DNA from: Lutjanus erythropterus
Taxonomy: Eukaryota; Chordata; Actinopteri; Lutjaniformes; Lutjanidae
Direction of reading: 5' to 3'
Length of the DNA: 64,000 bases
Assembly (NCBI GenBank): GCA_020091685.1
Contig: CM034597.1
Coordinates: forward strand, 36,573,301-36,637,300
The notes under the pieces were generated by a model, which ran no database searches, was not told the DNA's origin, and saw only the letters and a program-made list of their open reading frames with translations. Below are positions 1 to 23,160 of this stretch, piece after piece (position 1 is the stretch's first letter; each line of letters begins with the position of its first letter). Both the position numbers and the translations under genes were made by a program.

Positions 1-40
1 TCTTCAGCTGTCCTATCCAATAAAAAGGCAAAAAAGCCCA
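1..40 (+). mobile_element. 3' tail of a tRNA-derived SINE, cut by window start
   Basis: The CTGTCCTATCCAATAAAAAG motif followed by A-rich GGCAAAAAAGCCC matches the tail of a common teleost tRNA-derived SINE (CCTGTCxATCCAATAAAGGC AxAAAAGCCC). The head lies outside the window. The same family is seen more fully at 28819-28970. Confidence 0.5.
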
Positions 41-120
41 AAAACATATCTTTAAAAAAAAATAGCAACACACATACTAAAATCTGTATGATAATATTAT
101 AGAAATATTATAGTTGTTTT

Positions 121-433
121 AAACGATCAGTGTGTAGGATTTAGGACCTACAACAGGCATGAAACTCTTGAAAAATAAGGTCATTTCTTGAGGCCAGTTT
201 TTGGTTTGTCCCTTCTCGTCTACAGCAGAAATATGGCGGTGCAACATGGCGGATTCCATAGAGGAGGACCCACGCCCTCTGTAGATATAAACAGCTCATT
301 CGAAGGTTACAAAAACACAATGATTCTTACTTTCAAGTGATTATCTGCTAATGAAAATATACATATAAATATTATATTCCATTTATTCCATTTATGCCAT
401 ATTCTGCCCAAAAATCTTAAACACTGGATCTTT
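121..433. mobile_element. MITE, family A, copy 1
   Basis: The imperfect terminal inverted repeats are CAGTGTGTAGGATTTAGG on the left and the complement of AATCTTAAACACTGGATCTTT on the right. Internal segments (CCCTCTGTAGAT.TAAACAGCTCATTC; ATTCCATTTAT.GCCATA) are shared with the copy at 2177-2501. It has no coding capacity. Confidence 0.7.
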
Positions 434-2176
434 AAGATTTAAAGTCAAGACTCTCTCACGTGATATTATTAAATCTGCTCACATGCCGCTGTATAAAATG
501 AGTGAAATCCCACCTTTGTGAATCATGTCACAGTTCATTTTCTGGGCGGATTGCCCCTTTAAAGGCTCTTTTCAAAGTGGCTGTAGACTTCTAGCCACTT
601 ATGACTATCTTATGAAGGTTGATGGCAGTTTTTGCACCCTGCATCTTAGTTGGTTTTCGCTCAATATTGCCTGGACGAATTGAGAATTAAGTAGGCCATG
701 ACAATTATTTTCACTATCTATTATTGTTTTCTTGATTAAACATAATTACTATAAAATTTCAGAAAATTGTGAAGAATGCCCATCACAAAGCGTTCCGGTC
801 TATAAATTGCTAATTTTTGTGCAACTATTAATCAAAAAAAGATATTAAAATTACAATAATAAAAGACACAGTCATAGAAAATACTCAGTGGAACCAGCAA
901 ATGCTTGATATTTTAGCTTTAAAAGTGACTATGGATAGAATATGAATACTCGACGTTTGATCTTCTGTCAGCTGCTCCACTGAAATGCAAGATAGATGCA
1001 TAATAAAGGTTTGTCGGACGGATTCTGCTGCAACCATGACTGTGCACGGTGAAGAGACACAGGTGATGATAGTTTAAAGTGTGCTAAAAAAGTAAAAATT
1101 TTGCAGTGTCATCTATTAAATTAACAAATGCCCTCAGGAGAGAAAGTATAGAGAGATAAAAGAAATCTTGAGTTAATTTAAAAAACCTCTCTTGCTATGA
1201 CCTGCTTTCTTGGGTATAAATAAGGAGAAAATTATGAGTCTGGGCCCATGATAGAGCAAATTTCTTATTTGGGTCCTGTGCTGAAAATGAGCGCAGACCC
1301 CTGGCCTTGTTATAATAAGAGATTCAAATAAGAGGAGTCTTGCGGTCAGGATTGCAGGACAACAGCACCATGCTTTGTCAGAAAAAGGAACCTCACTCTG
1401 CATCGCAGGGACTTTTCTCAGCATGTGCTTGACTACCAGCAGCCTTGAATGTTAATAGGCTCTTTGTAATATAATGAAATCCAACTGATATTTAATTTTA
1501 GCTACAAATTTGTAATTTTAACTCCAATTTTTTGGGGGTAATGACCCTGGATTCGGGCAGGACAAACACACTGACCACTGATGGCATGCTTCCTTTCTTG
1601 GCCATGTCCCCTGGCAACGGAAACCCTGCATGGTTCTGAAAAGAGGACATGAGCCTGGGAAACTCTTTTAGGAGAGCAGACGGGAGCTCAAAGCACAGCG
1701 GGAACGGAATGTCCAAAAAGGAGGAACGATACCCCCGCCGTTACCGGACGCAAAGTGCTGCTGCCGCTCCATTGTAGCAGTGGAGCTTCCTGTCTTGTTG
1801 CTAACCGTGCCTACCAGTGTTTACCCCTCGATGCCCTTCAGAGTGTGACTGTTCAGGCTGCTGCCGGCAGGTGCAGTCGGGACGTCACAGTCCCTGCCAC
1901 AATCAAAGGTTTTAAGCATCAACAAGCTGAGACCCATTCAACAGAAAATTTACAATCAGCGATTTTCAATGGATAAATCCTATCATTCATTTTTTTAAGC
2001 ACAATTGCCAAACATTAACTAGCTGCTGCCTAACAAAATGAAAATACCAAGTGGCCAATATCAGTGGCCTGATACCTGTAAGACAGGTTTTCTACGTCTA
2101 AGAAGAGACCTTATGATGACCTTTGACTTTTGGCATTAATTTATGTCCCTCTTTTAAGAATTCCTGAAAAGCCTTT
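434..2176. other. Intergenic, no gene recognised
   Basis: AT-rich up to about 1500. From 1550 to 1900 the sequence is more GC-rich and contains a 43-codon plus-strand ORF (1649-1777) with no recognised family. I see no splice-supported exon. Confidence 0.4.
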
Positions 2177-2501
2177 AAAGGACCAATGTGGAGGATTTAG
2201 TAGCATCTAGTGGTGAGCTTACAGATTGCAAACACATCAGCTCTCTCTCCCTTTTCCAAGCACGTAGAAGAAGCAACGGTGGCTGTGAAAACCACAAAAA
2301 AACGCCGTTCTAGGCTTCTGTAGAAACAAGGTTGGCAACACTTAAAAGGACCCGCACCCTCTGTAGATCTAAACAGCTCATTCTTACGTAATAAAAACAG
2401 AACAATACTTATTTTGAGGTGATTATAGACTGATGAATATTTTATTCAATTGCTGCCATAATCTGCTAATAACCCCCTAAATCTTACACACAGGACATTT
2501 A
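2177..2501. mobile_element. MITE, family A, copy 2
   Basis: The terminal inverted repeats are AAAGGACCAATGTGGAGGAT at the left and the complement of AAATCTTACACACAGGACATTT at the right. It shares the GCATCTAGTGGTGAG and CTGTAGATCTAAACAGCTCA blocks typical of this teleost family and is better preserved at its ends than copy 1. Confidence 0.75.
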
Positions 2502-3464
2502 AATTCAGTGCAAAATGTAATTTTAATTGTTATGACGCTGTTGAAATGTGGCACTCACTATGGCCTTGTATCTTAAAGAAGCTGGATTTCATTGGTTTTT
2601 ACCACCGTCCCCAAGGCTGGATTGAGGATTAATGATTATCCCCATAACAGTTAAAGCAGAATCCAGGAATCTGCTGGATCAGCTGCAGGGCTCACTTGAC
2701 GAGACAGACGGTGGACAGGAATCTGTGGTTTAGTCGGTGAGACTTTAGGTCCTGTAATCCAAGGATTCTTCTTCTCTATAATAACAACCTGAAACATTAC
2801 AGATACGCATTGACTTCTGTGTGTCTTCACAGAGAAACAATGGCATCCATGTTGCCCTGGTTTGCTGTCACTACAGAGCTGGCAGGCGGCCTACTTTAGC
2901 AAATGAAAACTGTCCTACCCATCCTGCTGAAGTGCACAACATGGCACAAATTCTCTACCCGCACATTTATTCAAAGTCCATACCTGAAAGTTTTATTTAA
3001 ATCGGGCGTTCAACGCTCCACCGTTTCTGTTTAAATAAACATTTTGCTATGTTTTGTTGGGGCTCAATGTGGACAAGGTTTACAGTCTTCTATCTTATAA
3101 CAGTGGTCTATGGGGAAATTGTGTGAAGACTACACCCCTAGAAGTCATGTGCTTGATGTCATGATTTTGCCCTTTCAAAAGCTAATGTTAGCTGGTGAAG
3201 CTACAACGCCTGTGTATTTTTGTTCCTAGGTGTAATTACACAACAACGGGTCTTACTTGTTATTTCACTTCCTGGCTAATAAAAGGACCAGGAGTTGCTA
3301 GATAAAACACTTCACGAGACAGATATGTTGGAGTTGACAACGTATATTTGAGACAAGAAATGTAGTTTACTAACTTCCAACCACCGAAATGGAACGCACC
3401 ATATCATTAGGTGCCAGCCTCATATGTCAGGTTTTCATGCACTTAAGTCTGATGGGTTAAGAAT
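2502..3464. other. Intergenic, nothing recognised
   Basis: Unremarkable AT-rich sequence, with no exon, RNA gene or clear repeat boundary seen on either strand. Confidence 0.4.
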
Positions 3465-4106
3465 TTAAAGGACTGTTCATCAAAAAATGAAAATTCAGTC
3501 ATTATCTGCTCACCCTCGTGGCAATTGAAGGTCGGGTGTCGTTTTTTAGTCCGCAAAACACTACTGGAGTTTCACAGGAAAACAGCGCTGCAGAACCTCC
3601 GAAACAATTTAAGTGAATGGTGACCAGTTTTCAAACATAAAAAAAAACAACAGAAAAGAAAAACATAAGACACGTCCATACTACTCGCCTAGTGTAATCC
3701 AAGTCTCCTGAAGCCCCGACATGCCATTCACTTGCATACACACACCATCACACCACACGCACGCCCAATTCAGGCGGTGCATGTGGCTCCAAGCTAAAGA
3801 TCTACAGTGAAGATTCAGGCTAAAAACATGATGTAAATGTAAATCTTTCAAATCAACTTGGCATATCAGGGCTTTAAGAGACTTGGATTACATCAGATGA
3901 GCAGTATGGAGGCATTTTATGTTTTTTGTTTTACGCTTGAAAACTGGTCACCATTACCTAAATTGTTTGGCAGACCCTGCAGTGATGTTTTCCTGTGAAA
4001 CTCTTGCAGTGTTTTGTGGACTAAAAAACTAAATCTAATCTTAAATTGGCATGAGGGTGAGTAGATAATGACTAAATTTTCATTTGTGAGTGAACTATCC
4101 CTTTAA
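3465..4106. mobile_element. Long palindromic MITE, family B
   Basis: Left end TTAAAGGACTGTTCATCAAAAAATGAAAATT and the right end (complement AAAGGGATAGTTCACTCACAAATGAAAATTTAG) are inverted repeats that keep matching inwards (TCATTATCT.CTCACCCTC; GAAAACTGGTCACCATT against AATGGTGACCAGTTTTC). The whole unit of about 640 bp could fold back on itself. It is flanked by TTTAA-like sequence on both sides and has no ORF. Confidence 0.75.
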
Positions 4107-4499
4107 GGCAGGAAAAGGTGACGTATCCTGCGTTCCAAATCATATACTTTTAGTATGCAGCCGCTCAAGTGTGTATTGTTGCATGCAGTACTATTCCTCA
4201 TAACATGGCACCTTGAACTTTGACCCTCTTGCTCATGCTCCCATCACAAAGGATTGTGGGTCAGAATAGCCATAAAAAGCATGCTGGTTTACACACTGAC
4301 CAGACACAGAAGGACATCCTGTTTTTTGTTTTTTTTGGCATACTGGATTTCACATTCCATGTTTTGGGACTAAATCTTTTTTTGGCATACTAAGTAGTAT
4401 GGTAGTATGGGTATGAGAACGCACAGTAGGTGTCTGTCTGATATGCCAGTTTTAATCCACCTGATTGGTGAACAAGGCAGAAAAAGGTGAGTCAGTGTG

Positions 4500-5800
4500 A
4501 GTCACCAACATGAAACCACACCAAGCTGTGTTAAGCTGCTCACGTGACGTGCGTGACGCTGGTGGTGATGTGACGATCGCTATTGGACAAAACGACAGGA
4601 TCTCTCCTCTCAGCCATGGATGTTAAAGATGGTGATACCAGTGATCACGATACAAGAAAAGACATCAATCTCGCCCGAATGACATCATAATCAGGCTGTA
4701 TTTAGAAAGAAAAAAACACCACGTCGATCATCGGACTCGGTGCTGTGTGTGTGTTTGTGTGTGTGCGCCTTTAATGGTGTCCTGAGATGCCGTTACCGAA
4801 AAAAAAAATCAGCTGACTGAAAAATCCAGCTGAAGTGGCAGCATCCACACTGTTAATTCAACCTAATCCTGGAGATGTCATTCATCAATAAAGCAACACA
4901 AGCGCTGATTCTCGTACGGGAAAGATAAAAACGTCTCATCACGCGTATGTTGGGGGAAATATCGACACCTCTTGAACATAAATAACCCAAATGATGTCAT
5001 TCATGATGCTCGCGTGCGCATGTAGCCACATAGAGGCCCTGAGCACAGGCACAACTTTGTGATTTTTGCATGAATTTGTCTCCTGAGTGAAAACTAACGG
5101 ATTGTTTCCTGGTGGAACAAGTGCATGTTGATGATACCCTCGGTGTCCACCGTGCACAGATGCACTGGGGGGGGTGGGGGGGATCCAGAGGTAGCCTCAT
5201 ATTATGTAACATCCACACACACATCGTGATGCTCTGTCTCCTTCTCTGCCTGGTTAAAGGTGTAAATAGATGCAGAACCGCTAAAACGCGTCTCGTGAAT
5301 CACATCAGATTGAGTAGAAACAAAAAAAAATGTTGCTTTACCTTTTACCAGAGCGGTTTCTATCATTCTCCTCCTCCCGGGAGCGCCGTCTTGTGCCGTG
5401 GTGGAGATGCGCTCTGAAGCCCCGCTGCGCTCACTCACACCGACCTTTGATTTGTCATTCGCTGCCAGTCAAAGGTCAAAGCTGTAAACGTCCCGTGAGG
5501 CACTCTGTCTCTCACACACACACACACACACATACGCGCACACACACTGCTCTGCACGGATCCGGCTGCCAGTTAACGTACAGAGGCAGCATCGAGCTAC
5601 AGCATCACCATATTATCACATTTTGGCCACAAACGAGGTCCCGCGATGGCGATTTGTAGATCTGTAGATGATGCGGATGAGTCTAAACCAGGCGGGTGAA
5701 GGGAAGGGGGATGTTCATGAATCTGTACAGTAGAAACTGCGCCGCTCAGCGCAGCAGTGAGGCTGAGCCTGGCTGGTAAAACCTGGGGTGGACTTCAGAA
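4500..5800. promoter_or_regulatory. Moderately CpG-rich block, possible promoter of a neighbouring gene
   Basis: CpGs cluster around 4540-4580, 5280-5480 and 5550-5760. TCACGTGACG at 4540-4549 combines an E-box and a CRE half-site; other CGTGACG motifs follow. On the minus strand an ATG (about 5364) is followed after eight codons by AAAG|GTAAAG, a possible first-exon donor. In human, DNAJC6 follows AK4 in the same orientation, so this could be its promoter. No DNAJC6 protein sequence was recognised. Confidence 0.3.
5513..5549. repeat. (CA)n microsatellite, interrupted
   Basis: A CA dinucleotide run broken by CATACGCG. Confidence 0.85.
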
Positions 5801-7681
5801 ACAGGCTGGATGTGATGAGCCCATGTGGGTCTGCAGCAAGAAAAGGATGTGCTCACAAAAGAAAGGAGCGGTGTGGGAGACTGGGGGCAATGGTAACAAG
5901 GGACAGTTGCAACATACTTCAATCAGAACACATGTGAGTGGTGACATTTACTCTGCACATGCTCATTAGGATTCACTTCCTCTGGAAAAGGAACAAAATC
6001 ATTTCACTTTGGCAGAAATGTTTGACAAAAACTGATTGTAAGGAATAAAATTTACTTTTAGGCTGTCAAAAGTTCAAATCAACAGTTTTCAAAGTGGTGT
6101 CCTTGGCACCTTTGGGAGACTCCAGACTGTGCAATAATTTCAAAAAATAAAATCAAATTATTGTAATTATGTGAATTATTATAAAAATACATAACATATA
6201 CAGGGAAAATTGATATTCTGTATTTGCCTGCAACCTAAAATATAACTCATCACGTCATAACCTGACATTGTTGACTTGGACTGCCACCTGCCATGAAGTT
6301 AATCTGCTTCTGAAATTTAGAACTAACTCACAAATTTGACAAGTTTATGAGTGTTTGAATTTGCGCTTTCAAATATGTTGTAAAAGAGGAGCCTCAGCCA
6401 TAAGCTAATGGTATTTGAGTGACCTTGACATGGAAAAGTGTGGGAAATTTTCATGAACAAACTATGCTAATATAGATGTTGCAACCTAGCATACAAGCTT
6501 TTATCACGACTGCAAAAGTTGAAACTCTGCATTACAGTCGCTCCTAAGCCACATGGCTGAATGTAAGCACCTTGTTTGTCTGTGTTAATGTGTTTTTCTG
6601 TTAGAAAATGAACATATTTCACAAAATTTAAATGTTAAAAATGTTAAACTCACTTCAAATAATTATAATGTAGTTACCACTACAATAGTTGCCTAGTCTT
6701 AAGACTTGAACTTAGCTTCATGTCACTTACTCATGTTGTTCTCTCCTGACTAGATCTTTGCTTGTGTTGTATCAGCTCTCAGATGAACGTCGCTTTGGAT
6801 TAAAGTGTCTGCTGTGTTAATATGTGTTAATAGGATTTTTTCCAGTGTTACAGTTATGGGATTGCCCCCACCAAGGAAGAACTCATAATGCACTGACTTC
6901 TTGCATTAAATTTAATATTACTGCCTTTTCCTTATTAGTTAAAACATATCAGTTACTTAGTGCATTATATGTTTCTAATATCAAAAGATGACTAATGCAT
7001 TTCAGGTATGAAGACAATTAAAATATGTCACAATTGACCCCACTCTCCCCTATTTGAGAAACCAGCACTGGTGATTTGCAGCGGTAATATAAAAATTATA
7101 CTGAAGATAAAAATATAATTAAATAATCAGATCACAAAATGGCTAAACACCACTTTCCTACAGTAGAGGTCACCATAATAACAGTGTTCGTGAAGCAGTT
7201 ACAAAACCCTGAAATGCAACACCAGCTGCGCAACGTTTCAGGGTTTGGATGCACTGAGATAACCGAGTTCTTATTATCATGCAGGTGAGAATAGCGCACT
7301 GTAAATCTGCGCTGTGGTTCGTGCGTGCGCAAACTGCAGCTCTGCACCTCCTGTCAAAGGTAAACACAGCAGATGAGACAGTAATCCGCGACAGTGGAGC
7401 ACGAGCTCCGGCAAGCAGCTCTCAGGCACATGGGGTTTATTTACAGATCTGAGAGGATTAGACGAGAGAGGAGGAGATACAGCCAGTATTATTTACGTGC
7501 GTACGTGTGTGTGTGTTTTTCAGTACGTGTTTAAAGTATCCACAACAGCTTCAGTGTTTGGTGCAACTTAGCACACCCTCCTCTTGCTGCTTCCTGTTTT
7601 TCTCACATGATATGAAAGCAAGGAGCAAAGAGGGGAGGAGCAACACCTTTCTGTTATTTTATGTTTGCAAGACAGACAGAC

Positions 7682-7759
<78 letters not shown>

Positions 7760-9039
7760 GACTGACTTTTGGAAAGTGAAAATCTGCACATTACATTGTT
7801 CATCTTAATAATATTGTTCCTGACTAACGTGCTGCTAACTTGCCACATGATGTGCTTTGCTTCAGTGTGCATGAAATATCTGTTTTACTAACAACCTGGT
7901 TTTACAACTCTGTGTTGCATGACTTGTGTGTTAGTGTACATGACTATTTTACTAACTCATAACAACATCTTTTAAGAATATATCAAGATCAGCATAATGA
8001 ATTGTATTTTATTTATAGCTACTGTTTTTTGCTACTCTTCATGTTTGCATGTTACAAAAGCTGGTTGTGGTCAGTACTGTACTGCTTAGCTGTGTGTTTT
8101 TGCTTCATACTTCAATGTAGACATACTCTGTTGCAAGTGAAATACCTGCAAAATCTTACACACATACAAAAGTGTTAGCAGAAATATAGTTAAAAGTAAA
8201 AAAAAATTAAAAGTACTTATTATGCAGAATGACCCATTTCAGAATCACGTATGCTTGATTGAGTCTGATTACTTTGAAATTAAGTCTGTTAATTACAAAG
8301 AATGCATTGATTGAGTAATCTGAATACTTTTGGAATACTTAAGAATCAAACGCTGAAAATATTTATACTACAAAATAGATGCAACCACAAAAATTTCACA
8401 AGTACTTAAACATGTCAAAACATTTCCAGTGCAAATACAATGCATTTTTGCATTGTGTTGTCTTTTTTGCCACATCCACCACAAAGTGGAGCACTTGCCT
8501 AAAACCCCGTATCTCAGACATGATGTTCATGAGATAATCATGAGTTGATGGAGCATTATTTATTATGAAAATACTTTGAAACTTATAAAATTGCCATATT
8601 TTGAAGACCTAACAAAATATTTAAGTAATCCTTGACAACTATAAATAATTATACAAATGTAATCTAATCTATATATAATTACTTATTTTTTTGTAGTCTG
8701 GTTACATAATCCCAATGGCATGTACTCAGTTACTACCCAACCCTGTTATATTGTTAGATTATAATTAGTGATGCATTCATGAGTACAACACATTAATGTA
8801 GCAGCTGGTAAAGGTCCAGCTAATTTTCATGACTTTCTACCAACTTTAATACTTTTTTATTTTCTATGAATAAACAAAGTAAAGTAAATAAAGCCACCAA
8901 ACATAGAGGAGTAAAATCTACAATATTGGCTCCCAAAATGTAGTTTAATTAACATTAAGTGGAAATTAAAGAAACCAAAGTAAAGTATCAAAGTTGTACT
9001 TTAGTTACTATGTGGATGTACAGTAACTACAAACAAAGG
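5801..9039. other. Intergenic, no gene recognised
   Basis: Mostly AT-rich. A small CpG-bearing patch at about 7220-7420 includes plus-strand donor-like CAG|GTGAGA at 7284, without any supporting exon. The (AAAG)n tract at 7681-7760 is listed separately. Confidence 0.4.
7681..7760. repeat. (AAAG)n microsatellite
   Basis: About 19 uninterrupted AAAG units. They create apparent Lys/Glu/Arg or Ser/Phe/Leu ORFs that are not genes. Confidence 0.95.
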
Positions 9040-11593
9040 CAGTGAAAGCGGGCATGAGAAAATAGTTTTATTGTTCCTGGAATGTAACATGTTTGGACAG
9101 CAAAAATAGAGAAGAAAGTTTTCACTGTGGCGTTACACAACAGCAGCAGGGTGTGGTCATACACTACAATTTAATACTCTTAAACACCAGCATGCCCATT
9201 CATTCAGCAACAACAACACACTGAGCATCCAGACATAAACTGCTCTCCCCGACATGAACCCAGAGTGTAATTAAGAGGCTGTGGAAGACACAGCTCATAC
9301 ACACACATCCCCACTTCATCAAATCAGCATCTACAGATTTCACACTTCAGGACACTGAAACATGGACGAATTGCTGCCATTTTGCATACAATGATATGTT
9401 ATCTTACTGTCACTCAAGCACTCAACCTTTCTGTAAAACATACAGCACCTCCATAAACATCCACCCAAAAACATTACAAGGCAGTTTTGACCATAAAAGA
9501 AATGAAAAAAAACAAAAAAACAAAGGCATGTGAATGGTTACTTATGGCCAATCCCTGATTTAGTGTGCATTTCTATTTTAAGGCTTCATAATGAATTCTG
9601 GTGCTAACATTTTACTGTAAAGGTTAGAAACTACAGAGAAAGCATCAGAAGAGCTGGAAAATGGAATTAAAACCTATTTGTTGGTCTTTATTTTGCACAG
9701 GTTTGTCACTGTGCTTTTTGGTCAAAGCAGCTCACTTATTGTGCTGTTAGGTGAAAATAAGACACACCAACATTTTTTTAAACTTCTCTGAAAGAAGCTA
9801 GAAAGTAGAGTGAGAAAGTATTACAAACCATTATCTGTCACTTACAAAAAATGTTTAAAATTTTACATGTTGTTCACCCTGCAAAAGTGACTCATACATT
9901 CATACAATATAAAACAGAAGACCTTTACCTATGACTGAATCATAAAAGTGACCTGTTCTATCCAGCAATATTTTAAAAGCTGAACAAACGCTGCAAAATA
10001 AGACATTTCATGAACAATAATCTCTGACATTTTTATGGTTGAAATCTCAAGGCAACCTTAAGGAATGTAACAACGCTGAAGGCACTCTACAGTCTGTTCT
10101 GTGCATTGGTCTTCATCCCAGCCACAGAGTGTGCTGTAAAGCTTCCTGCACCAGTCCGCCTCAGTACATTCTCCTGCATGCTGAGAGCTGCAGAGTGCAT
10201 AATATTCTGCAGCATTTCGGGACAAAATTGGCCAAAGAAAAGCAGTGAATACAGTGCACATCGTTCAAGAAACAGTGAGCTGATTACAACTGAGTCTGCA
10301 GAATGGGTACATATGTAACAGCTGACCTCTAGGCATTATACTGTTATATTAGCATATTATACAGCAATCAGGCTTGCATAGTTGAAAAAAAGACCCAAAT
10401 AATATCTGTCCAGTAATGATTTTGCTTCATGTCAGTAATTCCCTTTGTGAAACTGTCAGTTAAGGCTGTGGTGAGAACGAATTTAATAAAGTTTATATTA
10501 TTATGTGTACTCTGCTCCATGAAAAGCTACCACTCCTCAGTTACTTGCACACTGAAGCATAATCTAGTCTAAAATTTTACTGATTATAAAAATTTAATTT
10601 AAGGTGAAATTAATTAAGTGTGTAAAGACTGTAGACTATTTAAGGTCTGCTTTTATTAAAGGTTTGTTTTCCTAGTAATTCTACAGAGTTTGGTGTCACA
10701 TATTTAATGCTGAAGGGAGACAATTAATATTTTGTATTTTGGCTTAATATTCTTGTTGTTTATTTACCACTCTGTTGTTCATTTCTAGCAGTAAAATCTT
10801 GAAACTGGAGAGCTTTAATAATGAGAATCCTTTCTGGTTTTCTCTGGTTTTACCACAGCCTCCCTGAATGAAACCACGATTCAAATTCAGTGTGTGGGAA
10901 CTGGAACAATGCAGACATCAATGCAGCAATGCAATTGTAAAGAAATGCTTGTGTGAGTGTGTAATGGGACAGTTCACCCCAAATTTAAAAATGCATATTT
11001 TTCCTCTTACCTGCTATTTATTCATGTAGACTGTTTGGTTGTGAGTTGCAGAGTTTCAGGGATTATCGTCTGTAGAGATGTTTGCCTTCTCTCGAATATA
11101 ATGGAACTAGATGGTACTCGTGGTGCTCAAAGTGCCAAAAAATGCACTTGAAACTCAACAGCAATGTTTCTTTCCAGAAATCATAACTGAAGATAATCCA
11201 CAGACCTTGTTTTTAGCACTTTCATGTAGGAACTATACCAAACTGTACTTGTAAAACATACCAACCACCACAAGCCGAGCACCATTATCGCTGCGTATTT
11301 TTGATTTTGGAGTGAAATGTCCCCTTAATATTCCTTTGACAGAGCTGAACATTTCACTGTGATAATGCAAAAATCACCAGAATCACTAAAGCTTTGCACA
11401 CACCCCATTCATTTGAAAAAACAACAAGTGATTGAATCACAAACGTGTTGGACGAGTTTTATATCAGTGTCCTTGTCACCCTACACCTCACTGTTAATGA
11501 GGAAACTGAAAGCTGAGGCCGGCTGTCGAAACATCACCTCTTCCTCTGGCAGCTCCTTGATGTTTCCCTGCGGTCTTTTCATTCAGAGAAGTG
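9040..11593 (-). other. ak4: Probable ak4 3' untranslated region and flank
   Basis: No other gene is seen here. On the minus strand AATAAA signals lie at about 10764-10759 (0.8 kb past the stop) and 9072-9067 (2.5 kb past it), so the 3' UTR could end at either. A MITE copy occupies 10966-11328 and would lie inside the transcript. The extent is inferred; no transcript evidence is available. Confidence 0.35.
10966..11328. mobile_element. MITE, family C (GACAGTTCACCCC), copy in ak4 3' region
   Basis: Left end GGGACAGTTCACCCCAAAT; the right end TTTTGGAGTGAAATGTCCCC is its inverted repeat. The interior shares GAGTTGCAGAGTTTC.GGGAT and GATGTTTGCCTTCTCTC with the copy at 24899. It is shorter than the full element. 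Confidence 0.7.
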
Positions 11594-22064
<10,471 letters not shown>

Positions 22065-22088
22065 GTCTTCCTCAAGCACAGGATCCAA

Positions 22089-22500
22089 CTGTAAAAATCT
22101 CTGGAACGCACAAATGCTGTTCCTGTTTGTGCGCGAATGGGACGAAGTGAATCACCTCTTAATTAAACTCCTACCCAGCTGCACTCATGAGCGATTAAAC
22201 AGATCCAAAATGCCTGGATGGCTTATAAACGTGTCCTGACAAAGTAAATTTCAGCTTATCTCTGGAGTCTTTACGAAGAGTCCACTCTCTGCGCACATCG
22301 GGGTTATCCTGCTCTGTGACTCAAGTGAAACGCTTTTTCCTCTTTTTTTTTTCTCTCAGTTCACTTATGGACACATTACGCTCGTCTACGTCTTTAAGGA
22401 CATAGACTTTCTCTGCGAATGAATGAGGGAGTCGCCACAACGCCCTATTTTCCTGCGCACATCATCCAGAAAAAATGCGGATGACACGAAACTTGCGGGG
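22089..22500 (-). promoter_or_regulatory. Candidate ak4 5' flank / promoter
   Basis: This is the sequence just upstream of ak4 coding exon 1. It has scattered CpGs (near 22128-22145, 22378-22395 and 22430-22445), a T-rich run near 22345-22355 and no clear TATA box. It may hold the transcription start or an intron end, because an acceptor-like TTTTTACAG abuts position 22088. Assigned by position only. Confidence 0.3.
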
Positions 22501-22577
22501 TAAACTGGTCACTGTAGTTTTTATATACAAGTGTTGGCTACAAAAACAACAACTGTAGTCTGTTACTGACGGTGACT

Positions 22578-22578
22578 G

Positions 22579-22641
<63 letters not shown>
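22578..22641. repeat. (TATC)n microsatellite
   Basis: About 15-16 perfect tetranucleotide units. The reverse-complement motif (GATA)n lies 305 bp to the right. Confidence 0.97.
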
Positions 22642-22736
22642 GACAAAGGAAGGGGAGAAGTTTTTAACAATTTATCATAGTTCTAACTCTAGAATGACCA
22701 TAATGGTTTCCTTCATATAAGCAACACAAAAATAAT

Positions 22737-22945
22737 ACTGCAATGTCAATTCAGTTAAGTACAGTCATAAAATAAAATAAAATAAACTTGCAAAGCCAAT
22801 TCTTTTCAGTACAAATATTAATAAAATATTTTAAAAAAGATAAAATAAGCAAAAACTGCAAAGCCAAATCAAGTTACTATAATAGATTCATAAAATAAAA
22901 GATAGACAGTAAAGTAACATTTTAAACCAATTCTTTTCAGTCCAG

Positions 22946-23008
<63 letters not shown>

Positions 23009-23160
23009 AATAGCCAAAATGAAATAAAATAAAATTACAGAGCCAATTCAATTCACTGCAGTATAATAATAAAATGAAATGACATAAAAAAGCAAAGCCA
23101 GTTATGTTCACCTTAATATTCTCATAAAATAAAATTAAATAAAATCATTATAATACATTC
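22737..23160. repeat. Degenerate AT-rich minisatellite
   Basis: Six or so imperfect units recur, each with a core like GCAAAGCCAATTCTTTTCAGTA followed by AATAAAATAAAATAA-type filler (cores near 22741, 22785, 22857, 22926, 23040 and 23094). Unit length varies from about 45 to 115 bp. The (ATAG)n tract sits inside one unit. Confidence 0.65.
22946..23007. repeat. (ATAG)n microsatellite
   Basis: About 15 perfect tetranucleotide units inside a degenerate minisatellite; complementary to the (TATC)n tract at 22578. Confidence 0.97.

Noticed and set aside
1649-1777. A 43-codon plus-strand ORF in a GC-richer patch
   Set aside because: It is basic and Ser-rich, matches nothing recognised, and has no splice or promoter support; it could be chance.
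7507-7872. Lys/Glu-rich and Leu/Ser/Phe-rich ORFs on both strands
   Set aside because: They are created by the (AAAG)n microsatellite.
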